From Winogradskyella sp. J14-2 (GTDB taxonomy: Bacteria; Bacteroidota; Bacteroidia; Flavobacteriales; Flavobacteriaceae), in contig NZ_CP019388.1 of NCBI RefSeq assembly GCF_001971725.1, positions 372,001 through 436,000 on the forward strand: DNA of 64,000 nucleotides, given 5' to 3'. Shown in pieces: positions 8,677 to 15,979 of this stretch (position 1 is its first letter; every line of letters starts with the position of its first letter). Under the pieces are notes generated by a model. That model was not told where the DNA came from and made no database searches. It saw only the letters and a list, made by a program, of their open reading frames with translations. The translations under genes and the position numbers were made by a program.

Positions 8677-9411
8677 TTATAAAAAACGTTCTAATTCTTT
8701 TAAACTTATTCTGTTTTCGTAAATGGCTTTCCCGATTATGACTCCATCGCAACCTATGTCTGCTAAAACTTCAACATCTTCAATAGTTGTTACTCCGCCA
8801 GAAGCGATAAGTTTTACAGATTGATCTGCACTACCATTGGTACATTGGTTGATTATTTTTTTATACAAATCTACCGATGGACCTTGAAGCATTCCGTCTT
8901 TTGAAATATCTGTACATACCACATACTGAATACCATTTTTTTGATATTCCTGAATAAACGGAACAACCTCTAAACTACTTTCTTCTAACCAACCAGAAAT
9001 AGCGATTTTTTCGTTTTTACAATCGGCACCTAGGATAATTTTTTGCGTTCCGTATTTATTAATCCATCTTAAAAAAGTGTCGGTGTTTTTTACGGCTATA
9101 CTACCACCAGTAATTTGTCTTGCACCAGAATTAAAAGCCGTAAATACATCGTCGTCTGATTTAAGTCCGCCACCAAAATCAATTTTTAAATTGGTTTTTG
9201 TTGCCACCTTTTCTAATACTTTATAGTTGACTACGTGATCTGCTTTAGCGCCTTCTAAATCGACCATATGCAAGTATTCTATACCTGCATCTTCAAATTG
9301 CTTGGCAACTTCTAACGGATTTTCATTGTACATTTTTGTAGTGCTATAATCGCCTTTAGTTAATCTAACGCACTTTCCTTCTATTATATCTATTGCTGGT
9401 ATTATTCTCAT
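8677..9411 (-). CDS. hisA: Phosphoribosylformimino-5-aminoimidazole carboxamide ribotide isomerase
   Basis: A (beta/alpha)8 barrel of about 244 residues. It starts [20 protein letters not shown], with the catalytic Asp of PAIDI; the second catalytic Asp is in [10 protein letters not shown]. The terminal phosphate loop is IASGGV. HisA performs the Amadori isomerisation of ProFAR to PRFAR, step 4 of the pathway. Two in-frame ATGs lie at 9417 and 9411. The second is preferred because family members begin MRIIPAID and because an AGGAA sequence, supplied by the adjacent palindromic repeat, then sits six bases upstream. The first ATG directly abuts that repeat. Confidence 0.96.
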   Translation of the reverse strand: MRIIPAIDIIEGKCVRLTKGDYSTTKMYNENPLEVAKQFEDAGIEYLHMVDLEGAKADHVVNYKVLEKVATKTNLKIDFGGGLKSDDDVFTAFNSGARQITGGSIAVKNTDTFLRWINKYGTQKIILGADCKNEKIAISGWLEESSLEVVPFIQEYQKNGIQYVVCTDISKDGMLQGPSVDLYKKIINQCTNGSADQSVKLIASGGVTTIEDVEVLADIGCDGVIIGKAIYENRISLKELERFL

Positions 9412-9417
9412 AATCAT

Positions 9418-9435
9418 TTCCTGCGTAGGCAGGAA
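9418..9435. repeat. Palindromic repeat TTCCTGC-GTAG-GCAGGAA abutting the hisA start
   Basis: A seven-base perfect stem, same family as those at 8606, 13932 and 14037. It directly touches the first in-frame ATG of hisA. Confidence 0.75.
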
Positions 9436-9453
9436 TCTTTTTAGTTAATATAT

Positions 9454-9476
9454 AGGCTTCGACTACGCTCAGCCTG
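9454..9476. repeat. Palindromic repeat of the TTCGAC-n-GCTCAG type, hisH-hisA gap
   Basis: AGGCT and AGCCT arms around TCGACTACGCTC. Related units lie at 13995-14018 and, inverted, at 11353-11386. Confidence 0.65.
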
Positions 9477-9487
9477 AAATTTTTATT

Positions 9488-10069
9488 TTATAAATTGATG
9501 AAATTTCTCAAAATTTGTTCGCCTGCTAAGGATGATTTTTCTGGATGAAATTGCACACCGTAAAAATTATCTTTTTGTAATGCTGAAGCGTATGCTACAT
9601 CATAAGTTGTTGTTGCGATTGCGTCTTTGCATTGTTCTGCATAAAAACTATGCACTAAATACATAAATTCATCGTCTTTAACACCTTTAAACAAATCTGA
9701 TTGAAGGTTATTAATCGTGTTCCAACCCATTTGTGGCACTTTTACCGTGTTTGAAAAGCGTTTTACACCTACATCAAAAATACCTAAACCTTTTGTATGT
9801 CCTTCTTCTGTAGATTTACACATTAATTGCATACCTAAACAAATCCCTAAAACAGGTTGTTTTAACTGCGGAATCAAACGATTCAAACCTGATTCTTTTA
9901 GCTTTTGCATTGCACTACTCGCCTCGCCTACACCAGGAAATATCACTTTGTCTGCTGCTTTAATTTCTTCAGGATTATTGGTTAATAATGCTTCAAAACC
10001 TAAGCGTTTAAAAGCAAATTGAATGCTTTTGATGTTACCTGCACCGTAATCAATAATTACAAGTTTCAA
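9488..10069 (-). CDS. hisH: Imidazole glycerol phosphate synthase glutamine amidotransferase subunit
   Basis: A 193-residue class I glutamine amidotransferase. It opens MKLVIIDYGAGNIKSIQFAF, has the oxyanion/nucleophile motif LGICLGMQLM with the catalytic Cys, and the His-Glu pair in VQFHPEKS. HisH hydrolyses glutamine and channels ammonia to HisF. The initiation codon is TTG: no ATG is available near the conserved N-terminus. It lies between hisB and hisA in the operon, with repeat-bearing gaps on both sides (70 bases to hisA, 122 bases to hisB). Confidence 0.95.
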   Translation of the reverse strand: MKLVIIDYGAGNIKSIQFAFKRLGFEALLTNNPEEIKAADKVIFPGVGEASSAMQKLKESGLNRLIPQLKQPVLGICLGMQLMCKSTEEGHTKGLGIFDVGVKRFSNTVKVPQMGWNTINNLQSDLFKGVKDDEFMYLVHSFYAEQCKDAIATTTYDVAYASALQKDNFYGVQFHPEKSSLAGEQILRNFINL

Positions 10070-10134
10070 ATTTCTTAGTTATTAAAATTGATATTTTTAG
10101 TTGTTGAAACTTATAATTATAAATTCCAATTTTT

Positions 10135-10172
10135 AAATTCCAAAGACATATGTTATTGTCAGTTTGGAATTT
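10135..10172. repeat. Imperfect inverted repeat AAATTCCAAA...TTTGGAATTT, hisB-hisH gap
   Basis: Arms AAATTCCAAA-GACA and TGTC-AG-TTTGGAATTT pair with a two-base bulge. A partial direct copy, AAATTCCAA, lies just upstream at about 10121. It is a different sequence type from the other his-gap repeats. Confidence 0.55.
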
Positions 10173-10191
10173 AGTTTTTGTTTTTTGTGAT

Positions 10192-11325
10192 TTACAAAAC
10201 ACCCTTTGTACTTGGTAAAATCATTTTTTCAACGTCGCGTTTTACAGCCATTTTTATTGCTTTTGCAAATGCTTTAAAAATCGCTTCAATTTTATGGTGC
10301 TCGTTTGTGCCTTCTGCTTTTATATTTAGGTTACATTTTGCACCATCTGTAAAGGATTTAAAGAAGTGAAAAAACATTTCGGTTGGCATTTTACCTATCA
10401 TTTCGCGTTTAAAATCGGCTTCCCAAACCAGCCAGTTTCTACCACCAAAATCTATTGCAGCTTGCGCAAAACAATCGTCCATTGGTAAGCTAAAACCATA
10501 ACGCTCTATACCCAATTTGTTTCCTAAAGTTGTAGCAAATACTTCACCTAAAGCAATTGCTGTATCTTCAATGGTGTGATGCTCGTCTACTTCTAAATCA
10601 CCTTCAACTTTAATGTTTAAATCTAATTGTCCGTGACGCGCAATTTGGTCTAACATATGGTCAAAAAACGCAATGCCAGTGTCGATATTACTTTGTCCAG
10701 TTCCGTCAAGGTTTAAATCGATTTTAATCTTGGTTTCGTTGGTGTTTCGTTCGATACTTCCTGTACGTTCTTTAGCTTTTAAGAATTTATAAATTTCTTC
10801 CCAATCGTTACTTTCTAAAGCGATAAACTGGTCTAAAGCATCTCGTTTTACCGTAATTTCGTCCGTTCCTAAATTGGTGTTATCATTGATAAAAATACCT
10901 TTAGAACCAAGGTTTTTAGCTAATTCTACATCGGTTAATCGGTCACCAATGACAAACGAATTTTCTAAATCGTAATCCTCACAGAAATACTTGGTTAACA
11001 AACCTGTATTTGGCTTTCGTGTTGGTGCGTTATCTTTAGCAAATGTTCTGTCAATAAATTGTTCTTCAAAAATAACACCTTCGTTTTCAAAAGATTGAAG
11101 TACAAAATTATGAACAGGCCAAAACGTATTTTCTGGATATACATCTGTTCCCAATCCATCTTGATTGGTAATCATTACAATTTCAAAATCTAATTCTTTA
11201 GCGATTTTACTTAGATAGGTAAACACTTTTGGATAAAACACCAACTTCTCAAAACTATCAATTTGCTCATCTGCTGGTTCTTTAATTAGCGTGCCGTCTC
11301 GGTCTATAAATAGTACTTTTTTCAT
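10192..11325 (-). CDS. hisB: Bifunctional histidinol-phosphatase / imidazoleglycerol-phosphate dehydratase
   Basis: A 377-residue fusion. The N-terminal HAD phosphatase (about 1-165) has the nucleophile motif [12 protein letters not shown] and [16 protein letters not shown]; it removes phosphate from histidinol phosphate. The C-terminal dehydratase (about 175-377) has the manganese-binding signatures [13 protein letters not shown] and [15 protein letters not shown], plus a second HH motif near [14 protein letters not shown]. It thus performs steps 6 and 8 (with HisC in between). This fusion is common in gammaproteobacteria and in Bacteroidota. The start codon directly abuts a nine-base inverted repeat (11326-11345). 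Confidence 0.97.
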   Translation of the reverse strand: MKKVLFIDRDGTLIKEPADEQIDSFEKLVFYPKVFTYLSKIAKELDFEIVMITNQDGLGTDVYPENTFWPVHNFVLQSFENEGVIFEEQFIDRTFAKDNAPTRKPNTGLLTKYFCEDYDLENSFVIGDRLTDVELAKNLGSKGIFINDNTNLGTDEITVKRDALDQFIALESNDWEEIYKFLKAKERTGSIERNTNETKIKIDLNLDGTGQSNIDTGIAFFDHMLDQIARHGQLDLNIKVEGDLEVDEHHTIEDTAIALGEVFATTLGNKLGIERYGFSLPMDDCFAQAAIDFGGRNWLVWEADFKREMIGKMPTEMFFHFFKSFTDGAKCNLNIKAEGTNEHHKIEAIFKAFAKAIKMAVKRDVEKMILPSTKGVL

Positions 11326-11345
11326 TTGATTAACTTGTTAATCAA
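11326..11345. repeat. Perfect palindrome TTGATTAAC-TT-GTTAATCAA abutting the hisB start
   Basis: A nine-base stem with a two-base loop, immediately upstream of the hisB ATG. Transcribed as part of the operon it would fold next to the start codon. Confidence 0.6.
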
Positions 11346-11352
11346 TCCTGAA

Positions 11353-11386
11353 CTGTCCCACTGAGCGCAGTCGAAGTGTGTTACAG
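11353..11386. repeat. Palindromic repeat with CACTGAGCGCAGTCGAAGTG core, hisC-hisB gap
   Basis: Nested arms CTGT/ACAG and CACT/AGTG. The core is the reverse complement of the TTCGAC-n-GCTCAG units at 9454 and 13995. Confidence 0.6.
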
Positions 11387-11412
11387 GATTTTATTTATTT
11401 TGTTTTATTTCA

Positions 11413-12489
11413 TTAAGACCAGCTAGGTTTTGTGAAACCTGCAAGGTCTTTTAATACTGCAATCAATTTCTCATTCTCTTCACTTGTGCCAACCGTAAAA
11501 CGCAAACAGTTTTCACAAAGTGGCTGATTGGTTCGGTTACGAACAACGATGCCTTTTTCAACCAACTGATTGTATCGATTAGTCGCATCATCAACCTTTA
11601 CTAGCACAAAATTAGCTTGTGTTGGATATATAGTATTAATCCAAGTAACTGATGCTAACGCTTTTATTAACAAGCGTCTTTCTAAAATTATATTTTGAAT
11701 TTCGTTTTGAACGTCTTGTTGATTTTCTAATCGTTGAATTGCCTTTTGCTGCGTTAGTTGATTGACGTTATATGGTGGTTTTATTTTATTTAAAATTGAA
11801 ATAATTTCGGTAGATGCGTAGCAAATCCCGAGTCTGATGCCTGCCATTCCGTAAGCTTTAGACAGCGTTTGTGTAACTATTAAATTAGGAAAATCTGATA
11901 ATCTTGACAACCAACTTTTATCTTCTGAAAAATCGATATATGCTTCGTCAATCACAACGATTCCATTGAAATTAGTTAATAATTTTTCAATTTTTGAAGC
12001 TTCAAAACTATTCGCTGTTGGATTGTTTGGCGAACATAGAAATAACAGTTTTGTATCGTCGTTTTGAGTGTTTAAAATTTCTTCTACTTTTGGTTGAAAA
12101 TCAATATCCAATTCAACTGTTAAAACGTCTATAGCATTTGTATTTGCTAATACGTCGTACATACCGTAAGTTGGTGGCAATGTGATGATATTATCTTGAT
12201 TTGGCTCACAAAAGGCTCTAAAAATTAAGTCTAACACTTCATCACTTCCGTTTCCTAACAAGATATTTTCGGTTGGAATGTTTTTGATCTTTGACAATAA
12301 CGATTTTACATCTTTTTGTTGCGGATCGGGATAACGATTTACGCCATTTTCGAACGGGTTTTCATTTGCATCTAAGAAAATCATTTGGTTTGATGTTGCA
12401 TCCTTAAACTCATCTCTCGCCGAAGAATACGGTTTTAAGGCTGCAATGTTTGGTCTGACTAAGTTATTTATGTTGAAAGTTGTTTTCAT
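11413..12489 (-). CDS. hisC: Histidinol-phosphate aminotransferase
   Basis: A 358-residue fold-type I PLP aminotransferase. Visible motifs in order: DANENPFENGVNRYPDP (substrate site), LLGNGSDEVLDLIF (phosphate cup), CSPNNPTAN, VIDEAYIDFSE (Asp to the pyridine nitrogen), TLSKAYGMAGIRLG with the Schiff-base Lys, and RNRTNQPLCENCLRFTVGT with the substrate-carboxylate Arg. HisC converts imidazole acetol phosphate to histidinol phosphate using glutamate. It is third in the operon. The 155-base gap to hisD upstream is almost entirely filled by a 138-bp repeat element. Confidence 0.96.
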   Translation of the reverse strand: MKTTFNINNLVRPNIAALKPYSSARDEFKDATSNQMIFLDANENPFENGVNRYPDPQQKDVKSLLSKIKNIPTENILLGNGSDEVLDLIFRAFCEPNQDNIITLPPTYGMYDVLANTNAIDVLTVELDIDFQPKVEEILNTQNDDTKLLFLCSPNNPTANSFEASKIEKLLTNFNGIVVIDEAYIDFSEDKSWLSRLSDFPNLIVTQTLSKAYGMAGIRLGICYASTEIISILNKIKPPYNVNQLTQQKAIQRLENQQDVQNEIQNIILERRLLIKALASVTWINTIYPTQANFVLVKVDDATNRYNQLVEKGIVVRNRTNQPLCENCLRFTVGTSEENEKLIAVLKDLAGFTKPSWS

Positions 12490-12502
12490 TTAATTTGATT
12501 TT

Positions 12503-12640
12503 CGTCAGTTCGAGTGATTTTCTTTTGAAAATCGTATCGAGAACTTTAACATCTCGATACAATTTCTATAAGCTTCGCTTAGGTATCTTCAATCAAAATA
12601 TATTTTGATTTCGATAATTTCGAAATCACTCGATGTGACG
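12503..12640. repeat. MITE-like 138-bp element with terminal inverted repeats, hisD-hisC gap
   Basis: The 18-nt ends, CGTCAGTTCGAGTGATTT and AAATCACTCGATGTGACG, are inverted repeats matching at 16 of 18 positions. Inside lie further hairpins: GATTTTC-TTTT-GAAAATC (12516-12533), TATCGAGA...TCTCGATA (12535-12559), AAGC-TTC-GCTT and a perfect 20-bp palindrome (12591-12610). It has no coding capacity. The layout fits a non-autonomous miniature element or a composite REP-like unit. Similar TCGAGTGATTTT sequences are, from memory, common in flavobacterial genomes. Confidence 0.7.
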
Positions 12641-12644
12641 TTTG

Positions 12645-13925
12645 CTATATATCTTTTAATCTAATGGAAACTGCGTTTTTGTGCGCTTGTAATCCTTCAG
12701 CTTCTGCCATTAGTTCTATAGTGTTTCCTATGTTTTTTAAACCTTCTTTTGTGATGTTTTGAAACGTAATTGCTTTTGTAAAACTGTCTAAATTAACGCC
12801 AGAATACGCTTTACTAAACCCATTAGTTGGCAAGGTGTGATTGGTGCCAGACGCATAATCGCCAGCACTTTCTGGTGTGTAATTACCTATAAATACCGAA
12901 CCTGCATTTTGAATACAATCAACATAAAAGTCGTTGTTTTTAGTCGCAACAATAAAGTGTTCTGGACCATAATCATTAATTAAATCTAATGCTTCTTCAT
13001 CCGTTTTTACTAAAATAGATTTTGAATTATTGATCGCTTGTTTTGCAATATCTCGTCTTGGTAATGCTTTAATTTGCGTGTTAATTTCAGCTTCAACTTT
13101 ATTTATAAAATTTTCAGAAGTTGATACTAAAATGACTTGACTATCAGTTCCGTGTTCTGCTTGACTTAATAAATCTGAAGCCACATAACTTGCGTTTGCA
13201 CTATCATCCGCCACAACCAACAATTCGCTTGGTCCTGCAGGCATATCGATAGCGACACCGTATTTTGTGGCCAATTGTTTTGCTACGGTTACAAATTGAT
13301 TTCCAGGACCAAAAATCTTATAAACTTGCGGAATAGTTTCAGTTCCAAATGTTAATCCTGCAATTGCTTGAATACCACCAACTTTTATAATTTTAGTCAC
13401 ACCGCAAAGTTGAGCTGCATATAAAATTTCATTTGCAATTTTACCATCTTTATTTGGTGGCGAACATAATACAACTTCTTTACAACCAGCAATATTTGCT
13501 GGAATTGCTAACATTAAAACTGTTGAAAATAATGGCGCAGTACCAGCAGGAATATAAATCCCAACTTTTTGAATGGCACGTTTTTCTTGCCAACAGGTAA
13601 TTCCTATAAATGTTTCTACACTTACCTTTTCTGTTTTTTGTGCTCTGTGAAATGCTTCAATATTTGACTTTGCTTGGTTAATCGCCGCTTTTAGTTCTGA
13701 TGATAATTTAGAAGATGATTCTTCAATCTCTTGCGCAGTTACGAGATTTGATTGCAAATCTGCACCATCAAACAACTTGGTGTATTTTGAAACTGCTATA
13801 TCACCATTGCGTTGTACGTCTTCAAAAATTTGATTAACCGTACTTTCTATATCGTTAACGGTTTGTGTTGGTCGTTTTAAAAGTTCTGACCACGTGTTTT
13901 TATTTGGGTATTTTATTGTTTTCAT
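12645..13925 (-). CDS. hisD: Histidinol dehydrogenase
   Basis: About 426 residues, normal for HisD. It oxidises histidinol to histidine in two NAD-dependent steps with a bound zinc. Visible motifs: PAGTAPLFSTVLMLAIPA, FGPGNQFVTVAK, DMPAGPSELLVVADD, AEHGTDSQVILVS (zinc Gln/His region), INDYGPEHFIV (catalytic Glu-His) and ASGTNHTLPTNG (zinc His). Two in-frame ATGs lie at 13931 and 13925; the second is preferred, as in hisA, because the first directly abuts a palindromic repeat. The gene is second in the operon. Confidence 0.96.
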   Translation of the reverse strand: MKTIKYPNKNTWSELLKRPTQTVNDIESTVNQIFEDVQRNGDIAVSKYTKLFDGADLQSNLVTAQEIEESSSKLSSELKAAINQAKSNIEAFHRAQKTEKVSVETFIGITCWQEKRAIQKVGIYIPAGTAPLFSTVLMLAIPANIAGCKEVVLCSPPNKDGKIANEILYAAQLCGVTKIIKVGGIQAIAGLTFGTETIPQVYKIFGPGNQFVTVAKQLATKYGVAIDMPAGPSELLVVADDSANASYVASDLLSQAEHGTDSQVILVSTSENFINKVEAEINTQIKALPRRDIAKQAINNSKSILVKTDEEALDLINDYGPEHFIVATKNNDFYVDCIQNAGSVFIGNYTPESAGDYASGTNHTLPTNGFSKAYSGVNLDSFTKAITFQNITKEGLKNIGNTIELMAEAEGLQAHKNAVSIRLKDI

Positions 13926-13931
13926 ATTCAT

Positions 13932-13949
13932 TTCCCACGAAAGTGGGAA
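13932..13949. repeat. Palindromic repeat TTCCCAC-GAAA-GTGGGAA abutting the hisD start
   Basis: A seven-base stem with the same GAAA loop as at 8606. Both arms differ from that copy by paired changes, so the stem is conserved while the sequence is not. Confidence 0.75.
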
Positions 13950-13994
13950 TCTTTTTTATGTTGTTGTGTTATTTAGTTTTTGCTTCTGGATAAA

Positions 13995-14018
13995 AGACTT
14001 CGACAAGCTCAGTCTGAC
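13995..14018. repeat. Palindromic repeat AGACT-TCGACAAGCTC-AGTCT, hisG-hisD gap
   Basis: Five-base arms around TCGACAAGCTC, followed by GACA. Same type as at 9454. Confidence 0.65.
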
Positions 14019-14036
14019 ATATAATTGTATTTTTAG

Positions 14037-14056
14037 ATTCCTGCCTGCGCAGGAAT
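14037..14056. repeat. Palindromic repeat ATTCCTGC-CTGC-GCAGGAAT abutting the hisG stop
   Basis: An eight-base perfect stem that touches the hisG stop codon at 14057-14059. Same family as at 8606, 9418 and 13932. Confidence 0.75.
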
Positions 14057-14914
14057 TTAGAGCACCATATTTTCAATCGGACAAACTAATATGCCTTCTG
14101 CTCCTTTTGCTTTAAGTTCGTCTATAATTTCCCAGAAATCGTTTTTATTGATTACAGAATGTAATGAACTCCAACCTTCTTCTGCCAACGGTAAAACGGT
14201 TGGACTTTTCATACCAGGCAGAATATTTATAATATCGTCTACTTTGTTATTTGGTGCGTTAAGTAAGACATAGCGTGAATTTCTAGCTTTTAAAACCGAT
14301 TGTAATCTAAACTGTAGCTTGTTTAAAATCGCTTGATTTTTAGAAGAAATTTTAGGGGAAACTGCTAATACAGCTTCCGACTTTAAAATGACTTCAACTT
14401 CCTTAAGATTGTTTTTAAACAAAGTGCTTCCGCTCGAAACAATATCTACAATAGCATCTGCTAATCCAATGTTTGGCGCAATTTCAACAGAACCGTTAAT
14501 GATGTGTAAATTGGCGTTAACGTTGTTGTCTTTTAAGAATTGGTTGACTGTGTTCGGATAAGACGTCGCAATACGTTTTCCTTCTAAATCTTTGATGGAA
14601 TTATAGCTTTTTCCTTTTGGAATGGCTACAGACACTTTACAGCTAGAAAATCCTAATTTCTCTGCAACAGTGATGTCTTGCCCTTTTTCTACTAAGACAT
14701 TTTCGCCAATAATGGCTACATCTACAATGCCATCTTTTAAGTACTGTGGAATGTCTCCATTACGTAAATAAAAGACTTCTAATGGGAAGTTTTTAGCCGA
14801 AGCTTTAAGTTGATCTTTACCATTATCGATAGAAATACCAACGTCTTTAAGGATTTTCATAGAATCCTCGTTTAATCGTCCTGATTTTTGAATTGCAATT
14901 TTTAGTTTACTCAT
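14057..14914 (-). CDS. hisG: ATP phosphoribosyltransferase, long (HisG-L) form
   Basis: A 285-residue protein, the length of the long form that carries its own C-terminal regulatory domain and needs no HisZ. It opens MSKLKIAIQKSGRLNEDSM; it contains VDVAIIGENVL and the PRPP-binding region GLADAIVDIVSSGSTL. The C-terminal ACT-like domain (about 210-285) contains GMKSPTVLPLAEEGW and ends GILVCPIENMVL. It catalyses the committed step, ATP + PRPP to phosphoribosyl-ATP, normally feedback-inhibited by histidine at the C-terminal domain. It is the first structural gene; a His-rich leader peptide and attenuator lie upstream, so both enzyme and transcription are probably controlled by histidine supply. 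Confidence 0.97.
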   Translation of the reverse strand: MSKLKIAIQKSGRLNEDSMKILKDVGISIDNGKDQLKASAKNFPLEVFYLRNGDIPQYLKDGIVDVAIIGENVLVEKGQDITVAEKLGFSSCKVSVAIPKGKSYNSIKDLEGKRIATSYPNTVNQFLKDNNVNANLHIINGSVEIAPNIGLADAIVDIVSSGSTLFKNNLKEVEVILKSEAVLAVSPKISSKNQAILNKLQFRLQSVLKARNSRYVLLNAPNNKVDDIINILPGMKSPTVLPLAEEGWSSLHSVINKNDFWEIIDELKAKGAEGILVCPIENMVL

Positions 14915-14965
14915 TTTTCTTTTTTGTTTAAAGCGTTTGAGTAAATCTTGGTGAAGTTTTTATAA

Positions 14966-14998
14966 ATAAAAAACCGCTTGATTTACTCAAACGGTTTT
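14966..14998 (-). terminator. Attenuator terminator of the his operon
   Basis: AAACCGTTTGA pairs with TCAAGCGGTTT (11 pairs, one G-U) around GTAAA, followed by six T residues. It lies 32 bases after the leader-peptide stop and 52 bases before hisG. Confidence 0.85.
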
Positions 14999-15029
14999 AA
15001 AAAATATCTTGGTTTTATTCAATACATTT

Positions 15030-15086
15030 TCAACTCGCTTGAGTGCGATTATGAAAATGATGATGATGTAATTGAATAAAAGTCAT
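15030..15086 (-). CDS. hisL: his operon leader peptide
   Basis: An 18-codon reading frame encoding MTFIQLHHHHFHNRTQAS, with five His codons, four of them consecutive. All His codons are CAT. It sits directly upstream of an intrinsic terminator and of hisG, the first gene of the histidine operon. Its last codons (ACT CAA GCG) double as the antiterminator segment. A chance run of His codons exactly here is unlikely. The symbol is given by analogy to the enterobacterial leader peptide; there is no sequence homology beyond the His run. Confidence 0.88.
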   Translation of the reverse strand: MTFIQLHHHHFHNRTQAS

Positions 15087-15152
15087 GTTTTGTTTTGTTA
15101 TGCACAAAGGTTCAAAAAATAAAACTAGAATTCCAAGTGATTAACAAATTTT

Positions 15153-15968
15153 TTATTGATTGCCCAAAATTATTGGCATTCCACTATCGCCCGAACCAAT
15201 GATAACCACTTTACTGTTAGGTGATTCTGCTAATTTATTAGTGGCTTCAATACCTTTGTCCTGAAGAATTTTATCTGTTAAAGAAGCGCTTAAAATCTTA
15301 TTGGCCTGCGCTTTACCTTCTGCCTCAATGATTTGGCGTTCAGCTTCTTTTTCTGCAGTCACCAACCTAAATTCGTATTCTAAAGATTCTTGCTCCTGTT
15401 TTAGCTTACGCTCAATGGCATCTTTAATTGTTGGTGGTAATGTTACATCACGGACTAAAATCTCATCAAGAACAATGTATTGGTCATCTACAATTTTTTT
15501 GGTTTCTTCAAAAATTTCTTTTTGTATTGCATCTCGTTTACTAGAGTACAATTGTTCTGGCGTGTAACGACCTACAACGCTTCGTGCGGCAGATCTAATG
15601 GTTGGTAAAATGATTCTATTAAGGTAATTTTCGCCTATTTCTTGATGCAACTTTCCTAAGTTATTCTCATCTGGCTTATACCACGCAGAAGCGTCTAGCT
15701 GAATATCTAAACCGTTTGAAGATAGCACCTTCATTTTTTCGAATATCTCTTGGCGTCTAACTTCGTAGACGTAAACCTTGTTCCAAGGTGCCACAATATG
15801 AAATCCTTCACCTAGTGGTGGCTCGTCGGTGACTACACCTCCACCAAAGGTTTTGTATAAAACCCCTGCTTCACCAGAGCCTATGGTCACTGCAGACTTC
15901 GCAATAACAATGATCAAAAAAACAATCCCAATTAAGATTGGTAATCCAATTTTAGGTAATCTTTCCAT
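15153..15968 (-). CDS. SPFH/prohibitin-family membrane protein
   Basis: About 271 residues. A single N-terminal transmembrane segment (residues 5-27, IGLPILIGIVFLIIVIAKSAV) is followed by an SPFH domain (GSGEAGVLYKTFGGGV through about residue 190) and a short coiled coil rich in Glu and Ala (KLKQEQESLEYEFRLVTAEK). Bacterial prohibitin-like proteins form large membrane-associated assemblies and often act with membrane proteases such as FtsH; no such partner is next door. The ATG at 15968 is chosen over a TTG two codons upstream. It follows the VWA-like gene closely (11 bases) and is probably cotranscribed with it. Confidence 0.9.
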   Translation of the reverse strand: MERLPKIGLPILIGIVFLIIVIAKSAVTIGSGEAGVLYKTFGGGVVTDEPPLGEGFHIVAPWNKVYVYEVRRQEIFEKMKVLSSNGLDIQLDASAWYKPDENNLGKLHQEIGENYLNRIILPTIRSAARSVVGRYTPEQLYSSKRDAIQKEIFEETKKIVDDQYIVLDEILVRDVTLPPTIKDAIERKLKQEQESLEYEFRLVTAEKEAERQIIEAEGKAQANKILSASLTDKILQDKGIEATNKLAESPNSKVVIIGSGDSGMPIILGNQ

Positions 15969-15979
15969 TTTCAATTTTT

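Larger units (their letters stand above)
14934..15086 (-). promoter_or_regulatory. Histidine operon leader / transcription attenuator
   Basis: On the minus strand the parts appear in order: leader peptide (15086-15030), segment A ACTCAAGCG (15044-15036, inside the last leader codons), terminator 5' arm B CGTTTGAGT (14993-14985), terminator 3' arm C, then segment D GATTTACTCAAACG (14947-14934). A pairs with B over nine bases with one G-U, which would block the terminator. B and D are perfectly complementary over 14 bases. Reading: a ribosome stalled at the His codons leaves A free to pair with B, so transcription continues; a ribosome that reaches the stop codon covers A, so B-C forms. Parts are seen directly; the mechanism is inferred from the classical his attenuator. 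Confidence 0.85.

Noticed and set aside
7814-14056. Short repeats in the his operon as a CRISPR array
   Set aside because: The units are palindromic, of several types, unevenly spaced and separated by genes; there are no spacers of constant length and no cas genes.
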